Below are positions 50,044-57,753 of a stretch of 64,000 bases of DNA, piece by piece. The stretch spans positions 124,001-188,000 of the forward strand of contig NZ_FOGI01000006.1 in NCBI RefSeq assembly GCF_900111175.1. The letters are read 5' to 3'. This DNA is from Actinokineospora terrae. Lineage in GTDB: Bacteria; Actinomycetota; Actinomycetes; Mycobacteriales; Pseudonocardiaceae. The notes under the pieces are model-generated. The model made no database searches and was not told where the DNA came from. It saw only the letters and a list, made by a program, of their open reading frames with translations. A program made the position numbers and the translations under genes. Positions within the stretch are counted from its first letter, which is position 1. Every line of letters begins with the position of its first letter.

Positions 50044-50578
50044 ACCCCCATCCTCAAACCCTGCCACCAACGACAAGGTCAAGCCCCTTCGGCACACCAC
50101 AGCCGGCGGCAAGCCCTCACGCGAAGCCGGCGCCGCTACCGGCGAAGAGAGCCCGTCGTGTGGCGAGTCCGTCCCAGGCCAGGGGTTGACTTCAGCCCTG
50201 ATCGGAGGCCGCGGTGCGCGCACCGTAGATTCACACCCGCGTTCGCCCTGGTTGCGGATGCCAGGTCGCTACCCGCCGGTGTGGAGTGGCGGAACGTCCT
50301 CGCCCTTGGCGTTCGTGGGCAGCATGCGGAGCACCCGCTCCACCTCGCCGAGTTCGATCAGGAACCCGCGCAGCTTCACCTGGTCACCTCGTGCGCGTAC
50401 GGACCGCTGTCCCAGTCCATGTCGATATGCCTTCGAGGGTTCGCCATCGCATTCGATAGCGGGCGGCTGCCTTGGCGGCGATCTTGAGTCATGGCCGGCC
50501 CGTACTTCCCGATGGCGTTCAACGGGTTGATACGCGATCCATCCGACCTTTGCCGCCCGCGCGGCAGGCTGTGTTGCC
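50044..50578. other. Non-coding stretch with an NRPS scrap
   Basis: No intact gene in 535 bases. 50269-50385 holds an adenylation-domain fragment, listed separately. The rest has a small GC-rich inverted repeat (GCCGCCCGCGCGGC at about 50552-50565) that could end transcription, but no other signal that I can support. Confidence 0.55.
50269..50385 (-). pseudogene. NRPS adenylation-domain remnant
   Basis: Read leftward from 50385, the frame gives Asp-Gln-Val-Lys-Leu-Arg-Gly-Phe-Leu-Ile-Glu-Leu-Gly-Glu-Val-Glu, which is core motif A8 of non-ribosomal peptide synthetase adenylation domains, followed by ~20 more residues and a TAG at 50269. Nothing else of the enzyme remains here. It marks the site of a lost or moved peptide synthetase gene. 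Confidence 0.65.
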
Positions 50579-51687
50579 TCAGTCGGGTTGGAAGAAGGCG
50601 AGCATTCGTTGGGCGGCGTTGGGGGACATGAGGAGTTCCTGCATGTCCGCTGACATCCGGGCTGCTCTGCTGGTGCGGTCGAACATCTCGTGTTCGTATT
50701 CCCTGAGGGCGGTGGGGAAATCGTCGGGGTGGGTGGCTAGGGCGATGCCCAGGAGGGCGCCGTCGAGTAGGGCCATGTTGGCGCCTTCGCCGACTGGGGG
50801 CATGAGGTGGGCGGCGTCGCCGATCAGGGTTGTGGTGGGGGTTGGGGCCAGGTCAGGCCGACGGGGAGGGTGGTGATGGAGCGCGGGACGACCGTGTCGT
50901 CGCAGGCGGTGATGAGTGCGGTGACGCGCGGGTCCCAGTCCGCGAGCAGGTCGACCAGCCGCGCCCGGGTGGCGGCCGGGTCGTCGAGCGGGATGCCGCT
51001 GGTGGTGAACCAGTCCTCGCCGGTGTTGTAGAAGCTGACGCCGATGCGGACGCGGCCGTCGCCGTTGCGCTGCGCGCCGAGGGAGATCCCGTCGCCGAGC
51101 ACCCAGTAGTTGCCGCGCCCGACCATCGCCGCGAGGTCGGGGTGGGTGCGGTCGATGTCGGGGATGCCGAGTTCGACGACGTTCTGGCCGACGTGCACCG
51201 GTCGGGCGTCGGTGAGCAGCGCGCGGACCCGGGAACCGGCACCGTCAGCGCCGACCAGCAGGTCGTACGGCGCGCTGCTGCCGTTGGTGAGGCGCAGCAC
51301 GCCGTTGCCTGCCGACTCGTACGCGTGCCCCCAGCGCACCGCGTGCTCCGGCAGCGAGTCCAGCAGCATGGCGCGCAGGTCGGCGCGGTCGACCTCGGGG
51401 CGCAGGAGCGGGGCGTCGTCGGGCGTGTCCTCTTGCAGCAGCAGGGTTCCGTCCGGTCGCAGGAGTCGCATGTCCTGGCCCGAGCCGCGGGCGATCGCGT
51501 GGAACTCGTCCACCAGACCGGCCTCGCGCAGCGCCCGCTGCCCGGAGTGGATGTCGAGCATGCCGCCCTGACCGCGCGCGTGCCGTGACGGCTCACGTTC
51601 GTAGACGACGGCCTCGATGCCCTTGACGTGCAGCACCCGGGCAAGCGCCAGGCCGCCCAGGCCCGCTCCGACGATGGCGATGGTCAT
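50579..51687 (-). pseudogene. FAD-dependent monooxygenase, single frameshift
   Basis: The first 288 codons from 51687 are a normal FAD monooxygenase: Gly-Ala-Gly-Leu-Gly-Gly-Leu near the start, Gly-Gln-Gly-Gly-Met-Leu-Asp, and Val-Gly-Ala-Asp-Gly-Ala-Gly-Ser-Arg-Val-Arg (Asp-Gly motif). At about 50838, in a C-rich run, the frame changes. The expected Gly-Asp-Ala-Ala-His-Leu-Met-Pro-Pro FAD motif and the rest, to 50579, continue in another frame. One lost (or two gained) bases explains it. If not a sequencing error, the enzyme lacks its FAD ribityl-binding motif. Divergent from, and probably controlled by, the TetR regulator at 51753. Confidence 0.82.
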
Positions 51688-51700
51688 GGCTGCCTCGATT

Positions 51701-51727
51701 CACCGTATCTGTCGATACACCGTATCA
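51701..51727. promoter_or_regulatory. TetR-type operator between the monooxygenase and TetR genes
   Basis: GTATC-4-GATAC inverted repeat (51705-51718) next to a second copy of the half-site, giving CACCGTATC at 51701-51709 and again at 51719-51727. It lies in the 65-base divergent gap, overlapping any promoter there. Likely site for the adjacent TetR protein. Confidence 0.6.
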
Positions 51728-51752
51728 GGCTGGACGCTGTAGGGTCGGCGGT

Positions 51753-52433
51753 ATGTTGGTGTGGGAGCGGCCGGAGCCGCCGGACCGGCCGGTGCCCGCC
51801 CCGCTGAGCCGGGACCGGATCGTGCGGGCGGCGATCGAGTTGGCCGATGTGGACGGGCTCGACGCGGTGTCGCTGCGCAAGGTCGCCGCGGCGCTGGACG
51901 TCGGGCCGATGCGGCTCTACGGCTACATCGCCACCAAGGAGGACCTGCTCGACCTGATGGTCGACGCGGTCCACGCCGAGATCCGCCCCACCGGGGCAGG
52001 CTGGCGCGAGGTGCTGCGCTCCCTCGCCGAGGCCACCCGGCAGGCCGCCCACCAGCACGAATGGCTCGCCGACCTGATCGGCGGGCGCCCCCAACTGGGG
52101 CCGAACACGCTGGCCACCTCGGAGGCCGTGCTGGCCGCGATGGACGGCGTCGACCTGGCCACCGTCGTCCCGGCGGTCGCCGCGGTCAACGCGTACGTGG
52201 TCGGCGCGGTCCGCCGGGAGATCACCGAACGCCGCGCCGAGCGGGCCTCCGGCATGGACAAGGAGCAGTGGCAGGCCACCTTCGGCCCCTACCTGCGCCG
52301 GACCTTCGCCACCGGCCGCTTCCCCGCCCTGTCCACCCTCGTCCACGACGGTCCCCACCTCGACGCCGACCAGACCTTCCACGCGGGCCTCGACTTCCTC
52401 CTCGACGGCATCGCGGCCCACGTCCCACGCTGA
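51753..52433 (+). CDS. TetR-family regulator (TetR_C_1 type)
   Basis: 226 residues. HTH at about 18-65 (Ala-Val-Ser-Leu-Arg-Lys-Val-Ala-Ala-Ala-Leu-Asp-Val-Gly and Leu-Tyr-Gly-Tyr-Ile-Ala-Thr-Lys-Glu-Asp-Leu), C-terminal ligand domain to 220. TetR_C_1 proteins of this kind often pair with a divergent FAD monooxygenase that inactivates an antibiotic, as in tetracycline-resistance arrangements. That is the layout here, though the enzyme gene is frameshifted. Confidence 0.92.
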   Translation: MLVWERPEPPDRPVPAPLSRDRIVRAAIELADVDGLDAVSLRKVAAALDVGPMRLYGYIATKEDLLDLMVDAVHAEIRPTGAGWREVLRSLAEATRQAAHQHEWLADLIGGRPQLGPNTLATSEAVLAAMDGVDLATVVPAVAAVNAYVVGAVRREITERRAERASGMDKEQWQATFGPYLRRTFATGRFPALSTLVHDGPHLDADQTFHAGLDFLLDGIAAHVPR

Positions 52434-52501
52434 CCGGCATATCGCGGACGTATCGAAAAGCGCCTACGCCACGGCAACGGTCCGCCGGCTTTACTGGGGG
52501 T

Positions 52502-53161
52502 GTGAACCACAGCCCACCGGTGTCTACGCTGCCCTGGCGCAGGATCGTGCTCATCGCCGTGGCGGTCGTCTGCCTGGCGGGGGCGGTGTTCGCCGTGCGG
52601 GGGCCGTTGCTGATGGCCGCGCCCGCGTGCCTGGCGGGGCGGTGGCACGGGTGCTTGAGCACGGAGAACGGCGTGGTGCTGATGACACTGGTCGGCGTGC
52701 CGGTGGCCGTCCTGGTGGCGTGGCCGCTGGCGCTGCGACGGCGCGCCGCGGGTGTCCGGTCGGCGTGGCGGATGTCGCTGGCCGAGGTGGGCATGGCCTA
52801 CGGGACGGTGCCGTGGGTGTGGCTGACCCTGATGCCCGGCTCCGGCGCGGGCGTCGTCCCCGGCAGGCTGAGCCTGGTCCCGCTGGTGGACCTGGTGTCG
52901 ATGGGCCCGATCGGCATCGGCGGCAACCTCCTGGTCTTCGCCGCCCTGGGCTTCTTCGCCCCGATCCGGTTCACCGCCCTGGCATCCACCCCCAGGATCC
53001 TGGCCCTCGGCGCGGCCTGCTCCACCCTGGTCGAAACCGCCCAGTACGTCTTCCAGCTGGACCGCGTGTCCTCAGTGGACGACGTACTCCTCAACGCCAC
53101 CGGCGCAGCCCTGGCCGCCCTGGCCTCCCGCCGCTGGTGGCGCACCGACCCAGCACGCTGA
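52502..53161 (+). CDS. VanZ-like membrane protein
   Basis: 219 residues from a GTG at 52502. Five hydrophobic helices with the VanZ-family pattern Gly-Asn-Leu-Leu-Val-Phe-Ala-Ala-Leu-Gly-Phe-Phe-Ala-Pro (about 139-152), Ser-Thr-Leu-Val-Glu-Thr-Ala-Gln-Tyr and Ser-Val-Asp-Asp-Val-Leu-Leu-Asn-Ala-Thr-Gly-Ala. VanZ-like proteins are linked to glycopeptide (teicoplanin) or antimicrobial tolerance in some bacteria, but most copies have no known role. Confidence 0.85.
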   Translation: MNHSPPVSTLPWRRIVLIAVAVVCLAGAVFAVRGPLLMAAPACLAGRWHGCLSTENGVVLMTLVGVPVAVLVAWPLALRRRAAGVRSAWRMSLAEVGMAYGTVPWVWLTLMPGSGAGVVPGRLSLVPLVDLVSMGPIGIGGNLLVFAALGFFAPIRFTALASTPRILALGAACSTLVETAQYVFQLDRVSSVDDVLLNATGAALAALASRRWWRTDPAR

Positions 53162-53176
53162 CCCCTCTCGTGCGCT

Positions 53177-53716
53177 TCATCGGGGGACGCGGTACCAGAT
53201 GCTGGTCGCTGCCAGGGATTCGTTGGTGGAGAGGCGTTCCAGGGAGATGTTGGTGCCGCCGTCGTGAAGGAAGAGGCGCGTGCCTGCGCCCAGCAGCACT
53301 GGTGCGATGTAGACAAGGATCTCGTCAAGATGGCCTGCGGTCAGGCACTGAGCGGCGACGTCGGCGCCCAGGACGTTGACGTACTTGCCTCCCGCCGCCT
53401 GTTTGGCGGCGGCGATGGCGGTATCGAGGTCGTCGAGGAAGGTCGTTCCGGGGACGGGGGTCTCGGGGATGTGGTGGGTCAGGACGAACTGGGGGCCGCA
53501 CCACGCGCCGCCGAAGGCGCCCTCGTTGTCGGTGCCGCGGTTGGGGTCGTCACCGCGGTAGGTGCGGTTGCCGACGAGCAGGGCCCCGATCTCGTCGACC
53601 AGCGCGTCCACCGCGGGATCCGGCCCGGAGAACGCCGACAGCCACGACATGTCCCCGTCCGGCCCCGCGATGAAGCCGTCCAGTGACATGGTCGCCGAGT
53701 AGAGCAGCCTGGCCAT
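53177..53716 (-). CDS. Dihydrofolate-reductase-family (RibD C-terminal-like) protein
   Basis: 179 residues with GGAGG upstream. Fold markers: Ser-Met-Ser-x-Asp-Gly-Phe-Ile-Ala-Gly, Val-Gly-Asn-Arg-Thr-Tyr, Gly-Ala-Asp-Val-Ala-Ala-Gln. This YyaP/YwjB-like group resembles RibD reductases and binds NADPH; substrate unknown. Confidence 0.9.
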   Translation of the reverse strand: MARLLYSATMSLDGFIAGPDGDMSWLSAFSGPDPAVDALVDEIGALLVGNRTYRGDDPNRGTDNEGAFGGAWCGPQFVLTHHIPETPVPGTTFLDDLDTAIAAAKQAAGGKYVNVLGADVAAQCLTAGHLDEILVYIAPVLLGAGTRLFLHDGGTNISLERLSTNESLAATSIWYRVPR

Positions 53717-53823
53717 CGGTCCTCCAAGGGTCGCTTCACACCGAGTATGCCCCGCCCGCGCGAGATCGGCGGCCGCTGGCCGTGCCTGGTCAGTCCACAT
53801 CGGACTGGGGGTAGGGTGGTGGG

Positions 53824-54708
53824 GTGAGCGATCTGGTGGCTGGGTTCGAGGCGCAGCGGGGGCGGTTGTTCGCGTTGGCGTACCGGTTGTTGGGGTCGGC
53901 GGCCGAGGCTGAGGATGTTGTGCAGGACGCGTTCCTGCGGTGGAACGGGGTGGACCGGGACGAGGTGGTCACGCCTGCGGCGTGGTTGGCGAAGGTGGTC
54001 ACGAACCTGTGCTTGAACCGGTTGACCGCGGCGCGGGCCAGGCGGGAGAGCTACGTGGGGCCGTGGCTGCCGGAGCCGGTGCTGACCGAGGGTGGCGCGC
54101 TGGGGCCGATGGAGTCCGCCGAGCAGCGGGAGTCGGTGTCGTTGGCGCTGCTGGTGGTGCTGGAGCGGCTCACCCCGGCCGAGCGGGCGGTGTTCGTGCT
54201 GCGCGAGGCGTTCGGGTACAGCCACCGGGAGATCGCCGAGGTGCTGGACGTGACCGAGGCGAACTCCGCGCAGGTGTACCGGCGGGCGCGGGCGCACCTC
54301 GACCAGTCGCGCAGGCGGTTGCCGGTGGACCGGGACCGGGCCCAGGTCATCGCCCGCCGGTTCCTCGCCGCGGCCGCCACCGGTGACCTCGCGGGCCTGG
54401 AGCAGGTGCTGGCCGCCGATGTCGTGTCGTGGGCCGATGGCGGCGGCAAGGTCCACGCGGCGCGGCGCCCGGTGCGCGGTGTCACGCGGGTCGCGCGCTA
54501 CCTGGCCGGGTGGATGTCGCGGCCGGTGCCCGGGCTGGAGGTGACGCTGCGGGAGGTCAACGGCGGGATCGGGATCGTCGCGGTGGTCGACGGGCAGCTG
54601 TGGGGCGTGGTGGTCTTCGAGGTCGTCGACGACCGGATCAGCACCGTGCACGCGCTGGCCAACCCGGAGAAGCTCGCCCACTTCGCCGCCCAGATCGGCG
54701 CCGCGTGA
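53824..54708 (+). CDS. ECF41-type RNA polymerase sigma factor with SnoaL-like extension
   Basis: 294 residues from a GTG. Sigma-2 (about 8-70, Tyr-Arg-Leu-Leu-Gly-Ser-Ala-Ala-Glu-Ala-Glu-Asp), sigma-4 (about 108-160), and a C-terminal SnoaL/NTF2 domain (about 170-290) that takes the place of an anti-sigma factor in this group and controls activity. Ends 75 bases before a same-strand FAD oxidoreductase, the usual kind of ECF41 neighbour (small oxidoreductases or carboxymuconolactone decarboxylases), so that gene is its likely target. Confidence 0.93.
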   Translation: MSDLVAGFEAQRGRLFALAYRLLGSAAEAEDVVQDAFLRWNGVDRDEVVTPAAWLAKVVTNLCLNRLTAARARRESYVGPWLPEPVLTEGGALGPMESAEQRESVSLALLVVLERLTPAERAVFVLREAFGYSHREIAEVLDVTEANSAQVYRRARAHLDQSRRRLPVDRDRAQVIARRFLAAAATGDLAGLEQVLAADVVSWADGGGKVHAARRPVRGVTRVARYLAGWMSRPVPGLEVTLREVNGGIGIVAVVDGQLWGVVVFEVVDDRISTVHALANPEKLAHFAAQIGAA

Positions 54709-54748
54709 GCGGGGTCACCACCCGGTCCTGTCAGCAATCGCCCCGCTG

Positions 54749-54771
54749 CTCGGTTCAAGTCGCGAACCGAG
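54749..54771. promoter_or_regulatory. Hairpin in the leader of the oxidoreductase gene
   Basis: CTCGGTTC (54749-54756) and its exact complement (54764-54771) with a 7-base loop, ending just before the ribosome site (AGGAGCAGGACC). Upstream, TGTCAGC (about 54729) resembles the ECF41 -35 box TGTCACA, but a matching -10 CGTC is not clear at the right distance. It may be a control element of translation or an ECF-dependent promoter. Confidence 0.35.
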
Positions 54772-54783
54772 AGGAGCAGGACC

Positions 54784-55887
54784 TTGGCACAGCGGATCGT
54801 GGTGGTCGGGGCGGGGTACGCGGGGCTGTCGGCGGCCGGGCGGGTGGCCCGGACGCTGGGGCGGCGGGTCGAGGTGACCGTCGTCAACCCCAGCCCGTTG
54901 TTCGTCGAACGCGTGCGGCTACACCAGGTCGCGGTAGGTAAGGCAAGCAAGCAGGTCGACTTGCGCGCGATGCTGGAGAAGCGGGGCATCTCGTTCGTCC
55001 TAGGGGCAGTGACAGCGCTAGAGCCTGACTCGCGTCGCTTGCTCGTAGGGACCCGGGAACTCGACTACGACTTCCTCGTCTACGCAGCGGGCAGCACGGG
55101 CGTTGCCAATGAGCACACGCTGACCGTGTCCGGCGCGCACGACACGGAGGTGACCCGTGCGCGCCTCGCGGAGCTGACCAACGGCGCGCGGGTGACGGTG
55201 GTCGGCGGCGGCGCGACCGGGATCGAGGTCGCCACCGAGCTGGCCGAGGCGCGGCGTGACCTGGTGGTCCGGCTCGTCACCGGCGAGGAGCTCGGCGCCT
55301 GGCTGTCACCCCGGGGCCGCGACCACGTCCGCGCCGTCCTCGGGCGCCTGGGCGTCGAGGTCCACGAGACCAAGGCCGTCGAGACCGACCCGGGCGGCGT
55401 CACCCTCGCCACCGGCGCGCACCTGCCCGGCGAGGCCACCATCTGGTCGACCGGCTTCACCGTCCCCACCCTCGCCCGCGACGCCGGGCTCGCCGTCGAC
55501 AACCAGGGCCGCGTCCTGGTCGACGACACCCTGCGCTCCCAGAGCCACGACACCGTCTGCGCCGCGGGCGACGCGACCGCCCTCCCCGGCAACCTCCGGA
55601 TGGCCTGCGCCACCGCCCTGCCCTCGGGCCGGCACGTCGCCGCCAACCTCATCGCCCGCGTCACCGACCGAACCCCTGGCGCGCTGGACTTCTCCTCCGT
55701 GGCCCAGTGCCTCAGCCTCGGCCGCCGCGACGCCCTGCTCCAACCCCTCAACCCCGACGACACCCCGCGGCCCCAGGCCCTCACCGGCCGAACCGCCGCC
55801 CTGGCCAAGGAATCCATCGTCCGCGCCGCCGCCCTCGCCGCCCGCCACCCCGGCCCGCTGCTGCCCGGCCGTCCACTTCGGACCTAG
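54784..55887 (+). CDS. FAD-dependent NAD(P)H oxidoreductase (type II NADH dehydrogenase-like)
   Basis: 367 residues from a TTG start at 54784 with AGGAGCAGG upstream. FAD Rossmann motif Gly-Ala-Gly-Tyr-Ala-Gly-Leu (8-14), NAD motif Gly-Gly-Gly-Ala-Thr-Gly-Ile-Glu (about 139-146), and Ala-Ala-Gly-Asp-Ala-Thr-Ala (about 260). Pyridine-nucleotide disulfide-type oxidoreductase without redox cysteines, as in NDH-2 and related enzymes. Context points to control by the ECF41 sigma factor. The end overlaps the convergent gene by 4 bases. Confidence 0.9.
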   Translation: MAQRIVVVGAGYAGLSAAGRVARTLGRRVEVTVVNPSPLFVERVRLHQVAVGKASKQVDLRAMLEKRGISFVLGAVTALEPDSRRLLVGTRELDYDFLVYAAGSTGVANEHTLTVSGAHDTEVTRARLAELTNGARVTVVGGGATGIEVATELAEARRDLVVRLVTGEELGAWLSPRGRDHVRAVLGRLGVEVHETKAVETDPGGVTLATGAHLPGEATIWSTGFTVPTLARDAGLAVDNQGRVLVDDTLRSQSHDTVCAAGDATALPGNLRMACATALPSGRHVAANLIARVTDRTPGALDFSSVAQCLSLGRRDALLQPLNPDDTPRPQALTGRTAALAKESIVRAAALAARHPGPLLPGRPLRT

Positions 55888-56396
55888 GTCGGGGCGCAGG
55901 TGTACTCCACCTGGCGGAAACGGAACATCACCATGTAGTGGTACGGGACCTCGGCGGAGAACCGGACCACGGCGACGACGTTGGTGAAGTCGGGGTGCTC
56001 GAAGCAGAACCCGACGTCGGAGTTCCCGGACGGTACGGTCTCCTGCTCGCGCAACCGCCATCCGCGCTCGGCGAAGGCCTGCTGGTAGAAGGTCTCGATC
56101 TCCGCGTACTCCCCGCTCGCCAGGAAGTCGCGACCGACAGCGCCGACGTTGTCGTCGTCCCGGCACGGCATGGTGGTGAACCGCGCCTGCCCCTCCACCC
56201 CCGGCGGCACGACCGCGAGCACGTCCTCGCGTTCGAGCCGCGCGGCCGTCCGCTCGTCAGCCTGGTCGCACTGATCGGGGAACAACGCGTGCGCGGCCGT
56301 CCGGAACGCGAGCCACCCGCCGACGACCACGACGGCCACCACCACCGCCACCATGGCCAGGAACAGGCCAAGACTCCTCGATCTCACAGCCCCCAT
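55884..56396 (-). CDS. Membrane-anchored protein of unknown function
   Basis: 170 residues. One N-terminal membrane helix (about 9-30), then a soluble, probably external domain with four cysteines (Cys43, Cys78, Cys136, Cys167) that may form disulfides. Features such as Tyr-Gln-Gln-Ala-Phe-Ala-Glu-Arg-Gly-Trp and the late Cys-Phe-Glu-His-Pro-Asp-Phe suggest a compact fold seen in actinobacterial hypothetical lipoprotein-like proteins. No family assigned. Confidence 0.65.
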   Translation of the reverse strand: MGAVRSRSLGLFLAMVAVVVAVVVVGGWLAFRTAAHALFPDQCDQADERTAARLEREDVLAVVPPGVEGQARFTTMPCRDDDNVGAVGRDFLASGEYAEIETFYQQAFAERGWRLREQETVPSGNSDVGFCFEHPDFTNVVAVVRFSAEVPYHYMVMFRFRQVEYTCAPT

Positions 56397-56560
56397 CCGC
56401 CCACCGTACCCAGGTGATCAGGCGCGCGACCACGCCCGACCGGCACCGCCCCTCCCACCGCCCCGGGCCACCGGCGGACCGGACACGAGTCGCGTCGTCC
56501 GGTGCCGTGGCGGAGGAGCATGATGTAGCCCCTTGTTCGACAGGCGGTGGGGTGTGGTTG

Positions 56561-56932
56561 GTGAGTGGGGTCGAGGTCAGCCGGGTGTCGACCGGGTGGG
56601 CCACGGTGGTGCGGGTGGCGGGGGACGTGGGGTCGGTCGATGTGGCGGGGGTGGGGGCGCAGTTGCGAGCCGCCTGGGTGGGCGCCGTGGAAGGCGGGGT
56701 GGTGGTGCTCGATCTGCGTGATGTCGCCCTGCTGTCGGCGCACGGGGCGAGGCTGGTGAACCGGTTCGTGGCGGGGTGCGTGCGGGGGCGGGTGCAGGTG
56801 TGCCTGGTGCTCGACCCCGGTGGGGCGGCTTACCGGGTGCTGCGGATCACCGGGGTGAGCGAGCGGGTACCGGTGTTCGCCGATCCCGAGGCGGCCAGGG
56901 TGGCGGTGGGCCGGGTCGCCAGCGGCCGGTGA
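56561..56932 (+). CDS. STAS-domain protein (anti-sigma factor antagonist-like)
   Basis: 123 residues from a GTG at 56561; a GTG at 56552 is equally possible. STAS fold with Trp-Ala-Thr-Val-Val-Arg-Val-Ala-Gly-Asp-Val at the start and Val-Val-Leu-Asp-Leu-Arg-Asp-Val-Ala-Leu-Leu-Ser-Ala-His-Gly at about 52-66. In antagonists the Asp-Leu-x-x-Val-x-x-Leu-(Asp)-Ser/Thr site carries the phosphorylated serine, and here Ser63 fits. Could act in a partner switch with an RsbW-type kinase such as the one at the end of the 42738 protein; that link is only an inference. Confidence 0.8.
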   Translation: MSGVEVSRVSTGWATVVRVAGDVGSVDVAGVGAQLRAAWVGAVEGGVVVLDLRDVALLSAHGARLVNRFVAGCVRGRVQVCLVLDPGGAAYRVLRITGVSERVPVFADPEAARVAVGRVASGR

Positions 56933-56942
56933 CGACGCCGGC

Positions 56943-57713
56943 TCAGCGGTCGGTGGTGGGCGACTCGTCCGGGGGCTTGATGTAGGTCGGGTGCAGGTGG
57001 ACCGGGGTGGCGGCGCGTTTGGCCTTGGCGCGCAGGTTGAGGAACTCGACGAAGATGGAGAAGGCGATCGGGCCGTACACGTAGCCCTTGGGGATGTGCT
57101 GGTCGAGGCCCTCGGCGATGAGGCTGCCGCCGATGAGGAGCAGGAACGACAGGGCGAGCATCTTGACCGTGGGGTGCCGGTTGACGAACTCGCTGATCGC
57201 CCGCGCCGAGAACAGCATGATCACCATCGCCACCACCACGGCCGCGACCATGATGCCCAGCTCGTCCACCATGCCCACCGCGGTGATCACCGAGTCGAGC
57301 GAGAACACCACGTCCAGCACCAGGATCTGGCCGATCACCGAGGCGAACGACGCCGCCTTGCGGGTGTTCGCGTGCTCGGCGCCCTCCAGCTGCTCGTGGA
57401 TCTCGAAGGTCGCCTTGCCCAGCAGGAACAGCCCGCCCAGCAGCAGGATCAGGTCGCGGCCGGAGATCTCCTGGCCGAGCGCGGTGAACAGCGGCGCGGT
57501 CAGCCCGACCACCCAGGACAGCGACGCCAGCAGCAGCAGCCGGGTGATCAGCGCCAGCGACAGGCCCACCACCCTGGCGCGCTGCTGCTGCGCGGCGGGC
57601 AGCCGACCGGCGAGGATCGAGATGAACACGATGTTGTCGATCCCCAGCACCACCTCCAGCAGCAGGAGCGTGCCGAAGGCGATCCACAGTTCGGGGCTGA
57701 GCATCCAGTCCAT
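56943..57713 (-). CDS. TerC-family integral membrane protein
   Basis: 256 residues, seven helices. Signature Leu-Glu-Val-Val-Leu-Gly-Ile-Asp-Asn-Ile-Val-Phe-Ile-Ser (about 19-32) and Val-Leu-Asp-Val-Val-Phe-Ser-Leu-Asp-Ser-Val (about 132-142), with the acidic residues that are thought to bind metal. TerC/Alx proteins export manganese or act with secretion machinery; some are in tellurite loci, but no other ter gene is here. Ends 10 bases from the convergent STAS gene. Confidence 0.93.
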   Translation of the reverse strand: MDWMLSPELWIAFGTLLLLEVVLGIDNIVFISILAGRLPAAQQQRARVVGLSLALITRLLLLASLSWVVGLTAPLFTALGQEISGRDLILLLGGLFLLGKATFEIHEQLEGAEHANTRKAASFASVIGQILVLDVVFSLDSVITAVGMVDELGIMVAAVVVAMVIMLFSARAISEFVNRHPTVKMLALSFLLLIGGSLIAEGLDQHIPKGYVYGPIAFSIFVEFLNLRAKAKRAATPVHLHPTYIKPPDESPTTDR

Positions 57714-57753
57714 GGGCTGATTGTCCTCTAATGGGGGATTCCGGGCACCCCGC

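Noticed and set aside
54749..54771. tRNA-like T-arm (GGTTCAAGTC)
   Set aside because: There is no matching acceptor stem, anticodon arm or D-arm around it; it is a simple hairpin before a ribosome site.
56943..57713. Tellurite-resistance locus
   Set aside because: Only TerC is present; no terB, terD, terE or terZ homologue lies nearby.
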